A DNA stretch of 64,000 nucleotides from Clavaria fumosa (GCA_951802425.1 OX637804.1:620001-684000), one strand, 5' to 3'. Positions 1 to 11,384 are shown, counted from the stretch's first letter. The notes: a model not told the origin generated them from the sequence alone. Translations and numbers: made by a program.

Positions 1-434
1 CTAGTAATTTGATAAGTACATTGTTTCACATTACTCCTATACTCTGTCCTTGCAGTATAAGTTTCCACCTGTATCTCCCTGCTCCTCAGTTCGAATATAA
101 TGTCTCTTGATCCCAAAAATATCTCTGAGCTTTCGTCCTCATTGTCCTCGACGTTCTCCATGTCATCCGACCAATTCCAACCCACTCCGACGGACTCTGA
201 TCACTTCGGAGTTTTGACTTATGTTCTGATTCTCTCTTAGGTATTGTTCTTGTTTGATAAATAGGGACAAGTATATACATGGTGGCACAACACATATGTT
301 GAGGCCGCAGTCCCATAAGTCTCCTTCCTCTTGTTTACTTCTCCTTTTCACCGATATCGGACTCCGACCGGACTCCAATAGAACATCTCCGCTCTGCTAA
401 CCCCTTCGCCGCTAACCTTGTTAGGACCCTGACA
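1..434 (+). repeat. Gypsy-A 5' LTR (3' part, cut by window edge)
   Basis: Aligns base for base with 9880-10318 and ends at the same ...CCTGACA. It differs by one 5-bp indel near 395 and about a dozen substitutions. Essentially every substitution pairs CG with TG or CA, including one site where the two copies read CA and TG, implying an ancestral CG. Confidence 0.95.
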
Positions 435-474
435 GTATATTCGAACTTCAAACCTCGTATATACAAACTTAACA

Positions 475-1650
475 ATGCCTACTACATGTTCCGGTGCTCG
501 ACTTCCACCTCCTGTTGCCGACAACGTCGACATTCCAGAACTGGCCGACAATACTCTGACTCCGAGTGTGTCTGGACCTCCGGACCATGACAAAGAGTCA
601 GATCCCTTGGTCACTGACGACGACGACGAGCTAAATGAACCTCCGACATCTCGAGCCGAATGCAAACTAACTCTGGCGTGTCTCCTTCAGAAGATTATTG
701 ACGCCAACAAATGCCCAGAGACGGTTAAACCATGAGACCCCGATACCTTCGATGGCTCGGACGCTAAGAAGTTGAAAAGCTTCTTGGTCCAATGCCAATT
801 GAATTTCCTTGATCGCCCTAGAGCGTTCAAATCCGATTCTCATAAGGTACACTATGTCCTTTCCTTTCTCCGGGGCTTCGCCCTGGAATGGTTTGAACCA
901 ATGATCCTGGATGGCGAGGGCCATCCGGTCCTTTCCAACTATAAGATGTTTGTTACTCAACTTACAGAGAACTTTGGTCCTTACGACGTGATCTGTGAGG
1001 CGGAGTTCAAACTCGAACGCCTCCGGATGCGTGAGGACCAGAAGTTGATGAAATATACCATTTTGTTCAACAGATTTGCGTCCATTGTCCATTGGGATGA
1101 ATATGCATTGCAGCGGCAGTTCTACAAAGGACTTGCCAGCCGCATCAAGGATGAACTGGCCTGCATTAACCGCACGGACACGCTCCGCGGACTCTGCGAG
1201 CAAGCCAGTGCGATCGATGGTCGTTATTGGGCTTGGCAGCAGGAGATCTCTCGGGACTCCATTAAGGCTCCGACGCCTAACAACACCATCAAAAAGGAGA
1301 CTTCGGATAATTCCAAGTCCCCGAACACTTCCGGCACTAATAACAAGCCTGAGAAACCATTGGAAAAGTGTCCGGTGAACTCCGGTTCGACTTCCGGAAA
1401 CTCCGTTCCAAAGGCCGCTGAGGGCTCCGCTAACTCCAGTAGCCCCAGCGACACAAAGAAAGCTCATCTGGGTCAGGATGGAAAACTGACTCCAGAGGAA
1501 CGCCAATGGCATTTCGATAATAATCTGTGCCTATTCTGTGGAATAGCAGGCCATAAAGCCAACGAGTGTCGTAAGCGGACCTCGCGGGCCAGTGCCAGCA
1601 CTGCACGAATCACCTCCAATGGAGATGACTCCATGCCAAAAAAAGATTGA
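475..1650 (+). pseudogene. gag: Gypsy-A gag, one nonsense codon
   Basis: Capsid/nucleocapsid polyprotein of the retrotransposon, about 391 codons. The ATG at 475 follows a good AACA context and is the first after the LTR. A retrotransposon gag core starts near 740 (DPDTFDGSDAKKL) and runs to about 1240. A CCHC zinc knuckle CLFCGIAGHKANEC lies at about 1528-1569 and should bind RNA. The TGA at 733-735 lies between KP and DPDTF with the same frame open on both sides, so it looks like a CGA arginine codon lost by C to T change. Pol follows in the -1 frame at the 3' end. Confidence 0.9.
1638..1650 (+). promoter_or_regulatory. Putative -1 ribosomal frameshift site of Gypsy-A (A AAA AAA)
   Basis: In gag phase the sequence reads CCA AAA AAA GAT TGA. 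A1638-A1644 form a slippery A_AAA_AAA heptamer six bases before the gag stop. A -1 slip enters the pol frame (AGA TTG AGC…), which has no usable ATG before the protease. Position and phase fit programmed frameshifting; no downstream pseudoknot was tested. Confidence 0.6.
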
Positions 1651-3388
1651 GCAGCCCAGAGAGCACAGTACAACTCTCCAGCTGCTCCGACTCTGATCGT
1701 ACTAAACCTATACCCGATACCCTTTCCTTTCATCGTTCTCTTTCCCTTCTTGCCTCCTCTCCTTCTATTTCTTCTCCGTTCAAAGCAATGATAGACTCTG
1801 GCGCTGAACTTTGTTTCATTGACACCAAATTTGCTTCTCGTTTCCGTCTTCCGAAAACTCCGGTGACCCCTCAGGAGGTCGTTTTTATTAACGGGACCAC
1901 CTCCGTATGGGTTACCGAAGTGGTCTGGTTATCCATTCGGCCCTCCGCCATGGATCTGACCAATGTCTTGTTTGTAGTTACTGATCTTGATCCCTCTAGT
2001 GATGTGATCTTGGGAATGAATTGGCTGTTCCAAAACAACCCGCTGGTTGACTGGACTACTGGCCAGATAAAGCCCAGACCATCTACGAATGAGGAAAAAT
2101 CTCCGAAATCTGATCCGGAGGGTGCACCGGCCAGCACTCTCCATTCTGTCCCTCTGTCCACCTCTGTCCCTCTGTCTGTCTCCGCTCCGTGCGCTCCGGT
2201 TCAAATGTCATCTGCAGCGACTCCGAACCAAGCCCGGACTCCATCTCCATCTCTGCTTCTGTCTCCATCTTTGACTCCGTCTCTCCAGGAGACACCCAAG
2301 GTTTCCTTTGTGAATGCTGCTGCATTCGCCACGGCTTGTGGGCTTTGTGGGTCCCAAGTCTTTGGCATGACGTTGTTGAGCGAGTCCGCGCGCGCAGCCT
2401 CCGCTTCGTTCAACGTTCCCGACACCACCCCCCAGGATCTCCTCTCCGTCCCGGAGGAGTACAGGGACTTTCCAGATGTCTTCAGTAAAAAGAAGGCAGA
2501 CACCCTTGCTCCGCATTGACCGTATGATCTAAAAATCAACCTGCTGGATGGCCAATCCCCTCCGCCAGGTGTGGTCTATTCTCTGTCGCAGTTTGAACTC
2601 AGCGAACTCCGCGAGTTTCTGGACAAACACCTCCGCATCAGATTTATCCGTCCGAGCCGTTCTCCACACGGAGCACCTGTGCTCTTTGTCCGGAAGAAGA
2701 ACAGAACGCTCCGATTATGCGTTGATTTCTGTGGTCTCAATAAATTGACCAAAAAAGACCGTTATCTGCTCCCACTGACTAAAGATCTTCTCGACGTTCC
2801 AGGAAAAGCCCGAATCTATACAAAACTTGACCTCCGACACGCGTATCACCTGGTCTGTATCGCTGAGGGTGACGAATGGAAGACCGCATTCCACACCCGA
2901 TACGGATCCTTTGAATGGTGTGTGATGCCTTTCGGGCTCACAAACGCGCCTGCCACATTCCAACACTTTATGAACAACATATTCTCCGACCTTCTCGACA
3001 CGTTCATGGTTGTCTACCTCGATGACATCCTCATTTACTCCGAGGATCCGAAACAACACGTTGAGCACGTCCGAGAGGTACTCCGAAGGCTCCGGGAGCA
3101 CAGTCTCTTCCTGAACCCAGCTAAGTGTGAATTTCACGCTGAAACCGTGGAGTATCTCAGATTTGTTTTATCTCCATCCGGACTTTCTATGGACATGGCT
3201 AAAGTGAAAACTATACAGGACTGGCCGACTCCGCGGAAGGTCAAGGATGTCCAGTCCTTCCTCGGGTTCACCAATTTCTACTGCCACTTCATCCATGGCT
3301 ATTCCGAGATCATCGCTCCGATGAACCACTTGACGCATAAAAACATCGAGTGGCAGTGGTCCGACGATTGCCAGTCCGCGTTTGACTA

Positions 3389-3411
3389 AGATAGGGCTCA
3401 TGCAAAAACAG
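3389..3411 (+). repeat. Left terminal inverted repeat of the Tc1/mariner-like element
   Basis: Starts AGATAGGGCTCATGC and continues AAAAACAG; preceded by the TA target duplication at 3387-3388. Confidence 0.9.
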
Positions 3412-3633
3412 TTCGATCACGAGCTGTGACATTTTTGTGACTTTGTGTTACACTATGTGACACTGGTCAAATGCCTGCTGCTTCGAGATCTTGGAGAATA
3501 CTCTCAGGTAATACTCGGTGACCACGGTACTGCTTTGATGCCCATGCTGCTTGTTTACCATTCAGACCTAACCGATAACCATCCATAAATCGAAGTGAGC
3601 GAGTTGAAAACCTGTCCGGGGTTCTGGGTCAGA

Positions 3634-5665
3634 TCATTCAGCACCCAAAATTGAGCCAGTCTTCACCCACCGACGCATAGACACCAACGGAATGCAGCTA
3701 AGAGAGCTGAGAACATTGTGTTCTAGGTTGGCCTCCTTTGTTGAGGTCGGAAACTGTCGATAGATCCTTTTTGAATATCCCCAACACTGTTCAATGAAGT
3801 TTAGTTCGCAATGAAATTTTGGAAAGAAAACAGCACGGAAGCCTCTGGCTCTGCATGCAGTCTCCAACAATGACTCCACCCCCACAAAGTCTGGCTCATT
3901 ATACAGCACTCGGCGGCAGCAGCATTGATATGTCCCTTTCGCACACCGGAACTTTGGGCATTCTGCACGGATCTTTGATGCACCTGCAAACCCGCGCTCC
4001 TCGAGAATTGTCGCCATCCCTTTGAATACCCCTGCCCTCTCGTGGCCCTCGGGGAAATATAGTGATTGCGGCGTCCCATCTTTGAACATCCCATCTCCCA
4101 TTCGCACATTTTTCTTCAAGATCTTGCCGTCTGTGCCATAAACTGGCTTTCCTTGATCATCCACCACATTCACCTCGACTCCCCAATTCTTCGGCATCCG
4201 TCCATCACCCCAATCTGACCCATCCCATTTGTCACCATGCTTGGGTGAGAACTTTGGCATGTGACGAGCAGAGAGCGCATCGTCTGCTCGTTTCAGGTGA
4301 GTTGGTGCATTATCAAAGACAAGAACATGGTCCTCATTGGAGTAATGCTTCTCCAAGATATCCATTGCAATACCAGCTTGCTTCAAGATGTCGTCATTTG
4401 TGAAATAGCCCTCTCGCATTTTGCCGGCTTTGAACAGTATCCGAGCTTCCTCTTTTCCATCTGGTGAACGCAACCACCCATAGTCAGGGCTAACCAGATC
4501 AGCGACCATAATTGATGCGCCCTCGCCTTTTGCATAGGGTACCGCCTTCTCGGATTGATGCACCCACCGGATCTTCCTCCGGTCGTTCGCGTAGTATGTG
4601 GATTCGTCATGGTTCCAGATAACGACAGGCTGAGCTATTGGCACTGCCGCTGGACACTCAGTCCCGTCGGGTGCATAGGTGCGTGTTTTTGAGAGAAACT
4701 CGGCCCATACTGGGAGGAAAATTGCTTGTCGATATGCAACTACATCTGATCTTTCATGGCCATCGACAAATTGGCCGCTCGGCGTCTTTGTCCAACGATA
4801 ACCTACAGTCTTCATCCACCGTTTCGCTGTTGCCAATGAGATTGTTTTGGTAAGTTTGAGCCTTGCCTTGACCTCCGGTTGGTCAACATAACGAACAATG
4901 TCCATTGCGCTAACATACATCCCGATTCCTTGCAGATGGAGCAACAACTCTTGTCGGAAGTCCTCGTCCTCGAGAGCAGAGGTGCTCCAGGTCCCATAGA
5001 TGTTGAGAGGCAGGTCATCACGGTCTTCCATGTAGGCGCGCGTCCATTCTCGAAGTCGCCCTGCTAACCACGGGCCTTTTTCGAACGCGTATGCGGTCTT
5101 CAATGATGCTCCCATCCACCCATTGGCTCCGTGGCTTGTGTCTACATAGTTCCACAAGAACATGGCCATTTTTTCGAGGCGGCTGCGCAAGAGCCGATCG
5201 AGTTTCGGGTCTTTGTAGCCCCCTTGTCCCGAATCACGGGGTGGCCTCAAAAACATCTTCAAGTCTTTGAGGGCCTGCTTTGCCTCATCAATGGTGGGTG
5301 GGGGATTGAAGCATCCAGCTTGTAATGGTGCCCGAACCCAGCAGCTTTCATTTTGTCCTGACTCGAGCTCATCGTCGTTGTTGTCTCCCTCATCCTCCCC
5401 CTGTGTCTCCGTGGTGATTATCAGTGGCTGAATTGGTTCATTCTCAACATGCTGGGAAGGAATCTGTTTGATCCAGGAGGTGGGAGGCGTTGTGGGATAA
5501 CTCCCGGAGAATGGAATCTGCTCAAAAAATTAGTTTGTATGAGTAGAATCAGAATCCAGTGGTTACATTCTCTTTCTCGGGCTCATTTGACCTCCTTCTC
5601 TTTGTTGCCCTACCCAAGGATATTTTACTGAAGTTTTCAGCTCGATTGCGCTTTTTTCGAGGCAT
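3634..5665 (-). CDS. DDE transposase of the Tc1/mariner-like element (two exons, about 660 aa)
   Basis: Cut-and-paste transposase acting in the nucleus on the flanking inverted repeats. Exon 1 is 5665-5567 (33 codons, basic MPRKKR and TKRRRS, likely nuclear localisation). A 49-bp GT-AG intron with an ACTAAT branch site is 5566-5518, and exon 2 is 5517-3634. I chose the ATG at 5665 because splicing joins an acidic linker (GEDEGDNNDDE) in frame to the domain. Catalytic residues: D in WNHDEST, D in VFDNAPTH, E in ELNFIEQCW. The second D and the E are about 173 residues apart instead of the usual 34-39, and the extra segment holds a C-x4-C…CCC cluster. No stop or frameshift is seen. Large DDE proteins of this type are familiar in basidiomycetes, but I cannot name the exact subfamily. 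Confidence 0.88.
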
Positions 5666-5902
5666 GGCAGTGGGTAATCGAACAAGTCACGCTCTTTTGT
5701 GGCTGTGCCGTCACGCATTTAGGCGGTCAATCAGCAAAAAATGCTACTCCTCAGCCTCGGCACATAAATATGACAATTCCTCTCCATCAGTTGTTTGTAA
5801 TAGTGACCCAGAGCTTTGATGGAGAGGGATAGGCTCAAAACCATGTCATTGTATATCCTTAGGCATTTCTTTGCATTGTCACAACTTGGTCATGTGATCT
5901 AT

Positions 5903-5925
5903 CTGTTTTTGCACGAGCCCTATCT
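5903..5925 (-). repeat. Right terminal inverted repeat of the Tc1/mariner-like element
   Basis: Reverse complement starts AGATAGGGCTCGTGC and continues AAAAACAG, one mismatch to the left end; followed by TA at 5926-5927. Confidence 0.9.
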
Positions 5926-7983
5926 TATCTAAAAACCGCATTCTCCACAGCTCCGATCCTCTCGCACTTCATTCCTGGAGCTCCGCTGATAGTTGAAACG
6001 GACGCCTCGGACTATGCTGTCGCCGCGATACTTTCTACGGTCGCCTCCGACGGTGAAGTCCATCCTATCGCTTTTCATTCCCGCACCCTAGGCGTCTCCG
6101 AACTGAACTATGACACCCACAATAAGGAACTCCTCGCTATATTTGAGGTGTTTACCGCTTGGGGGCACTATCTCGAAGGTTCTGAAATTCCAGTCGACGT
6201 TGTTACTGACCACAAGAACCTAGAGTACTTCTCCACGGTCTGCTTACTCACCCGGCATCAAGCCAGGTGGTTGGAGTTCCTTTCCCAGTTCAATTTCGTG
6301 ATCCGATTCCGCCCCGGGTGCCTCGGAATGAAACCCGATGCATTGACTAGACGTTGGGACGTCTATCCCAAAGAGGGGGATAGTGACTATGCCCGTGTCA
6401 ATCCGCAAAACCTCCGACCGATGTTCTCCAGCGAACAATTGATATCGTCTCTCCGAGCTTCGTCGCTTTACGTACCCGCACTCCATGCGTTGTTTGTGAT
6501 TGATGATCATCAACTCCGAGAGGACATCCAGTCTGGACTCTTGCTCGATCCTGTGATCGTCCCGATCCTAGAAGACCTCTGCTTAAACTCCGCAGACCCT
6601 AAGTGGTCCATGGACAACAACAGACTTCTCTGCGAGCGCGGACAGATCTATGTACCAGACGTCAATGACCTCCGACTCCGCATTTTATGTGCGAGACATG
6701 ATCACCTGCTCGCCAGACATTTCAGTAGGACCAAGACTACAGCCTTGGTCTTCAGGGATTATACCTGGCCGAAACTCCGAGGATTCACATCGGACTTTTG
6801 CAAATCTTGCACGACTTGTGGTAGGGCGAAAGCCCCTCAGCATAAGCCGTATGGAACGCTCAAGCAGCTGCCCATACCCGAGAAACCATGGAATTCCATT
6901 TCGATGGATTTCATCGAGCAACTCCCTGAGAGCTCCAGTTTTACCGCAATATTGGTGGTTGTTGATAGGTTTACGAAGCAGGGGATCTTCATCCTGACGA
7001 CTGACGAAGTGAACTCCGCGGAGTTGGCCCATCTATTCGTATTCCACGTCTTCTCGAAACATGGAGTTCCGTCGCATGTCACCTCCGATCGCGGCTCCGA
7101 GTTCGTTTCCCGTTTTTTTCGCTCGTTGGGTAAAGTCCTGGACATGACTTTACACTTCACCTCCAGATATCATCCGGAGGGCGACGGACAGACGGAGCGG
7201 ACTAACCAGATGTTGGAACAGTACCTCCATTGTTACTGCAATTACCAGCAGGACAACTGGTCGCAGCTTCTGCCCCTCGCCGAGTTTGCCTACAACAATG
7301 CCCTGAGCGCCACCACTGGGGTTTCTCCGTTCTTTGCAAACAAGGGTTATCATCCGAATATCTCGGTATTCCCCGAACGCAAAGTAACTTTGGTCCGTGC
7401 CTGAGAGCTTGCTGTAGACTTGGATCAGCTGCACCAAGAACTCCATAACCAAATCGCCGAAGCGCAGAGTCACTATCAGGGTCTGGCGGACAAACGTCAG
7501 ACTCCAGCACCGGAGTTTAAGGTCGGAAACCGAGTATACATTAAGGCGAAGTTTTTCCGTACGACCAGACCCTCCAAAAAACTCTCCGACAAGTTCCTCA
7601 GACCTTTCGAAATCATCGGAGAGGCCGGTTCGCACTCCTTCGTACTCCGACTCCCTGAGGCCATGCGAGCCGTCCACCCCGTCTTCCACATTTCCATGCT
7701 GGAGCCAGTAACTCCGAATACAATTCCGAATCGTACCATCACCCCGCCTCCTCCAGTAGAGATCAATGGAGACTTAGAGCACGAAATCTCCGAAGTGCTC
7801 GACTCCAAGATCGACAAACGCCGCACCTGCAAACTCCTATACCTGGTGCGGTGGTCCAGATACGAAGGAACCGATGAGGAAACATCCTGGCTTCCCGCTA
7901 CGGAACTTGTTCATGCCTCCAAGGCCGTTTTGGATTTCCACCAAGCTTATCCGAACAAGCCCGGACCTCTCAATACCCTCTAG

Positions 7984-8365
7984 ACCTTTCTCCGTTCACT
8001 CCGATACCCCGAAATTTCTCTTATGCTTCTATTTATGTACATTTTCCATTCTATACTACTCCATCTCTCGCTTCTCCGTCTTCTCTGAAACAAATAAAAA
8101 ATAAAAAAATAAAAAAATAAAAAAAATCCGTATTTCTGTCTCTCCGTCTCTCCATCTCTCTCTCTGTTCCTTTCTCCGAAAACTCCGAACTTTTTATTTT
8201 TTCTCCCAAGTCCATCTCCGAACCTCTCTTCGTCTTCTCCGTCTTGTCTTACTTTTTTCTTTCATTCTGCTTACTTCACTCAAGTTCAAAGATAAAACAA
8301 AAAAATTTATAAAAAATAAAAATAAAAGAAACAAATAATAATGTAGATTATTTTATTTTATTTTT
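7984..8365. other. Gypsy-A post-pol spacer, A/T-rich runs
   Basis: Non-coding. Contains A-rich runs (8092-8131 and 8283-8365) and repeated TCTCCGTC-like pyrimidine stretches between the pol stop and the antisense ORF. Confidence 0.6.
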
Positions 8366-9358
8366 TTAGGCAGAGGGGGGTGAGCCGGGCAACGCTTGTA
8401 AAACTCCCTCGGGCTCCTTAAGCCCGGACTCCGCTCCAACTTCTCCCTCCTCCGCTTCCGCCTCTTTCCCCGCCTCCGTACCCTTCTCCGCCGCTTTCTC
8501 CGCCTCTGCTTCTTTCTCCGCTCCCACTTCCTCCGCCTCCTTCTTCTCCGCCTCCGTCTCCACCCCCTTTTCCGAACCCGCCACCTCCACCACCATCTTC
8601 TCCGCCTCCTCCTTTTCCTCCCCCGCTCCCCGCTTCCCCATCAGAAATTCCCGGAGGATCTTCCGATCCTCCACTGCCGCCTTCCGCTCCACCCTCATCT
8701 CCTTCCGCTCCGCCCTTGCCTCCTTCCGCCACTCCTCCAACTCGAACACCCCACGGACCACCAACTCGTAGATGGTCCTCACCACCCCGGTCTGCTCTGC
8801 CTCCGCTCTGTCCACGTCCGCCCACGGCACCCACACCTCCTTCACCTCCTCCTCCGACTCCACCACGGTCTTCTTCGACCATGCGGAGCGGAATTTCTTC
8901 CGCTCCGGCCCCTCCGCCTCTCTGCCCCTGCACCGCTGTTTCGCCGCCGCACACGTGACACACGTGGTGCCCCGCCCTCCACTCGGCCACACACACCCCA
9001 TCCCGAGCCGGACACATCACGTGCAGTCCGCGCGCTCCGTGTCTGACTCCGTGGCCGGCGTCCGCTTCCTCCCCGTCCCCTGCGCCTTTGCGATTTCCTC
9101 CGCCCTCCGCTTCACCTCCACCGCCCCCACCCTCTCCATCCCCCCCCACCGCACCTTGTCCGCAGCCTCCCTCTTCTTCCATTCCTCCTCCTCCCGCGCC
9201 TTCTTGTCCTTCAGCGCCTTGATCTGGCGCATGAGGACCGCGATCTCGGGGTCCTCGTCCTCCACGTGCAACTGCACGGGGATGGCGACCGTGGGGCGTG
9301 GTCGAGGGCGGGGAGGCCGGCTGGGCCCCGCTCCAGGTGTACTCGGGTTGTGCGACAT
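8366..9358 (-). pseudogene. Antisense accessory ORF of Gypsy-A with paired CxxC motifs and coiled coil
   Basis: About 330 codons on the strand opposite to gag-pol, starting MSHNPSTPGAGPSRP at 9358. The first part is Pro/Ser-rich and charged (IKALKDKKAREEEEWKK). A single TGA at 9019-9017 separates DCT from CVRLGMGC. Reading it as CGA gives C-x2-C-x6-C, followed after about 11 residues by C-x2-C-x6-C (CVTCAAAKQRC), a layout like a fungal zinc cluster. The C-terminal half is Glu/Lys/Ala-rich and probably coiled coil (KEAEAEKAAEKGTEAG). Function unknown; a DNA-binding or regulatory role would be inference. Frame continuity on both sides of the single TGA argues that it was coding. Confidence 0.65.
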
Positions 9359-9581
9359 CGAGGTTTTTAAAGAAAAAAAGTAGAGATTGCCCGTGCTAGG
9401 GGCTAGTGATGATGGTAGCAGGTTAAAGAAGAGAAAAAGTGTTGCATGACGCGCACGGCCTTTTGACCCCCAAAATTTTTTCGGACTCCGCTCGAGACAC
9501 TGCAAAACTCCGATGCTAACTTGTTATGGGAGCCACGTGTTCACGCGGACTTTGGCCACAGGGTCTCAGGGGTTTGACCCT

Positions 9582-9594
9582 AAGAGGGGGATAC
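9582..9594 (+). promoter_or_regulatory. Gypsy-A polypurine tract
   Basis: AAGAGGGGGATAC immediately before the TG of the 3' LTR; the expected plus-strand priming site. Confidence 0.8.
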
Positions 9595-10318
9595 TGTTAC
9601 GACCCCATCTGCTTGCATAAGCACGACCCCCACTCTGGACTCCGAGCTCCTTACCAACTCCGATCCGCTCTGCCATAACTCCGTGTGCTCCGCTCTGCAC
9701 CTTCATCGGACTTCACTCCGCCGGCCTTCGGACCATTCAGACTTCATTCCAGAACCTTCTCCCTCCATCCCCTTGTTCTGTTTACCATTGAGAGGATACC
9801 CTTGACCCATGGGAGTCGCTTTTTTGTTGTTGTTTCTTTGTTCCATGAAAATTGCACAGGCACAAGTGTTGAAACTCTCCTAGTAATTTGATAAGTACAT
9901 TGTTTCACATTACTCCTATACTCTGTCCTTGCAGTATAAGTTTCCACCTGTATCTCCCTGCTCCTCAGTTCGAATATAACGTCTCTTGATCCCAAAAATA
10001 TCTCTGAGCTTTCGTCCTCATTGTCCTCGACGTTCTCCACGTCATCCGACCAATTCCGACCCACTCTGATGGACTCCGATCACTTCGGAGTTTTGACTTA
10101 CGTTCTGATTCTCTCTTAGGTATTGTTCTTGTTTGATAAATAGGGACAAGTATATATGTGGTGGCACAACACATATGTTGAGGCCGCAGTCCCATAAGTC
10201 TCCTTCCTCTTGTTTACTTCTCCTTTTCACTGATATCAGACTCCGACCGGACTCCGATAGAACATCTCCGCTCCGCTCCGCTAACCCCTTCGCCGCTAAC
10301 CTTGTTAGGACCCTGACA
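9595..10318 (+). repeat. Gypsy-A 3' LTR (724 bp)
   Basis: Starts TGTTACGACCCC and ends CCCTGACA, giving TG…CA ends. 9880-10318 matches 1-434. The base after the LTR is already Gypsy-B integrase sequence. Confidence 0.95.
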
Positions 10319-10320
10319 GG

Positions 10321-11384
10321 GACCTTATTGGGCCATTGTCAAAGTCTGCTACGCACAACGCCATCCTTGTGATATGTGACAAGCTTATGAAGATGACTTT
10401 GCTAGAGGCTACGGACACAAAACTCACGGCTCTAGGAGCAGCCAGGATCTTACAAGATCGAGTCCTTCGCAGCCATGAAGTACCCTGCAAAGTAATAAGT
10501 GACCGAGGGTCTCAATTCGTGTCAAACTTCATGGAAGAATTCTACAAGATCATTGGTATAAAAGGAAATCCAAGTACGGCTTACCATCCACAAACTGACA
10601 GACAAACCGAGAGGATGAACCAAGAGATTGAGATATACTTGTGATCATATGTTGACTTCATGCAAGACGACTGGTCAGACTGGTTACCCACAGCAGAGTT
10701 CGCACTAAACAACTGGCAACATTCCGCCACTAAATATAGCCCTTTCTACCTAAACTATGGGTTCCACCCTCATATGGGGAACATTAGCCTGCCCGACACG
10801 CCACATGCACCAGAAGCCTCTGACTTTGCTGCAAAACTACAGAAAGCCAGAGAAAACACAAAGAAAGAGCTGCGCAATACATGAAAACTGCTTATGACAA
10901 ACACAAAAACAAAAAAACACTTGACTACAAAAAGGGGAACCTGGTCTGGCTAGATGCTACAAACCTGAACACGGAGCAACCATCAGAAAAACTCATGGAC
11001 AGAAGAGTCAGCCCCTTCGTGGTAGTAGAAAAAGTGGGACCATCTGCATATCGACTCAACCTACCAGTCACGTGGAAGATTCACCCAGTATTCAACAAAG
11101 CACTGCTCACACTGTATGTAGAAGGTAAATTCCCTAATCAGACACCAGACAAATGCCTGCCCCCCGAACTAATCGACGACCACATACAATACAATGTGGA
11201 AGAGGTACTGAAAAGTCGGAAACATAGACGGAAGCTACAATACCTCGTCAAGTGGACAGGCTATCCCCATGAGGACAACACATGGGAACCTAAGGCAAAT
11301 CTGAAAGACGCAGCCAAGGCCATCGTGGACTTCCACCGCAAGCACCCTCAGGCAGCACGCTCTCTCACGGTGTCTTTTGTTTGA
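10321..11384 (+). pseudogene. pol: Gypsy-B pol C-terminus: integrase core and chromodomain
   Basis: Begins mid-codon at the Gypsy-A junction with DLIGPLSKSATHNAILVI. Integrase core residues are seen: second D in SDRGSQF and E in DRQTERMN. TGA at 10642-10644 replaces the arginine expected in IEIYL-R-SYVDF. A frameshift occurs near 10875 (LRNT-stop versus AAQYMKTAYDK). The chromodomain NVEEVLKSRKHRRKLQYLV to DFHRKHP ends the protein at 11384. Close in sequence to Gypsy-C (compare ALGAARILQDRV with GLGAARILRDRV). Confidence 0.88.

Larger units (their letters stand above)
3389..5925 (-). mobile_element. Tc1/mariner-like (IS630 class) DNA transposon, apparently intact
   Basis: A 2537-bp element with terminal inverted repeats flanked by TA on both sides (3387-3388 and 5926-5927). 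The repeats begin AGATAGGGCTC and differ by one base in the first 23; matching GATCAC and TGTGACA blocks lie further in. TA duplication and the DDE domain fit the IS630/Tc1/mariner superfamily. One gene on the minus strand fills most of it. It is the youngest layer of the left-hand nest, since it interrupts Gypsy-A pol and has no disabling mutation. Confidence 0.93.
1644..7983 (+). pseudogene. pol: Gypsy-A pol (protease, RT, RNase H, integrase, chromodomain), interrupted
   Basis: Protease with DSGA (about 1796) and ILGMNWL; RT with YLDD at about 3019; RNase H from 5929 (ETDASDYAV); integrase zinc motif H-H-C-C (about 6690-6830) and core D-D-E (SMDFIEQ, SDRGSEF, DGQTERTN); C-terminal chromodomain (about 7780-7950), expected to target silent chromatin. 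The frame is broken by TGA at 2517-2519 and 7402-7404, both where arginine is expected, and by a 2.5-kb transposon at 3387-5927. Removing that transposon and one TA restores an uninterrupted SAFD-Y-LKTAFSTAP reading across the join. Catalytic motifs are otherwise preserved. Confidence 0.93.
1..10318 (+). mobile_element. Gypsy-A: chromodomain LTR retrotransposon, nearly full length, decayed
   Basis: Order seen: partial 5' LTR, gag with zinc knuckle, -1 frame pol (protease, RT, RNase H, integrase, chromodomain), long 3' region with an antisense ORF, polypurine tract, 3' LTR. The chromodomain after the integrase places it in the chromovirus branch of Ty3/Gypsy. The window opens about 290 bp inside the 5' LTR, so the left duplication is not visible. 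The right LTR ends exactly inside the integrase codons of Gypsy-B, so Gypsy-A inserted there. A DNA transposon (3389-5925) interrupts pol. Three in-frame TGA codons sit where CGA arginine is expected. Confidence 0.95.

Noticed and set aside
667..1512. 281-codon minus frame under Gypsy-A gag
   Set aside because: Shadow of gag; no motif and no start context.
8418..9182. 254-codon Gly/Glu-rich minus frame overlapping the antisense ORF
   Set aside because: Shifted shadow of the Glu/Ala-rich frame; lacks the paired CxxC layout.
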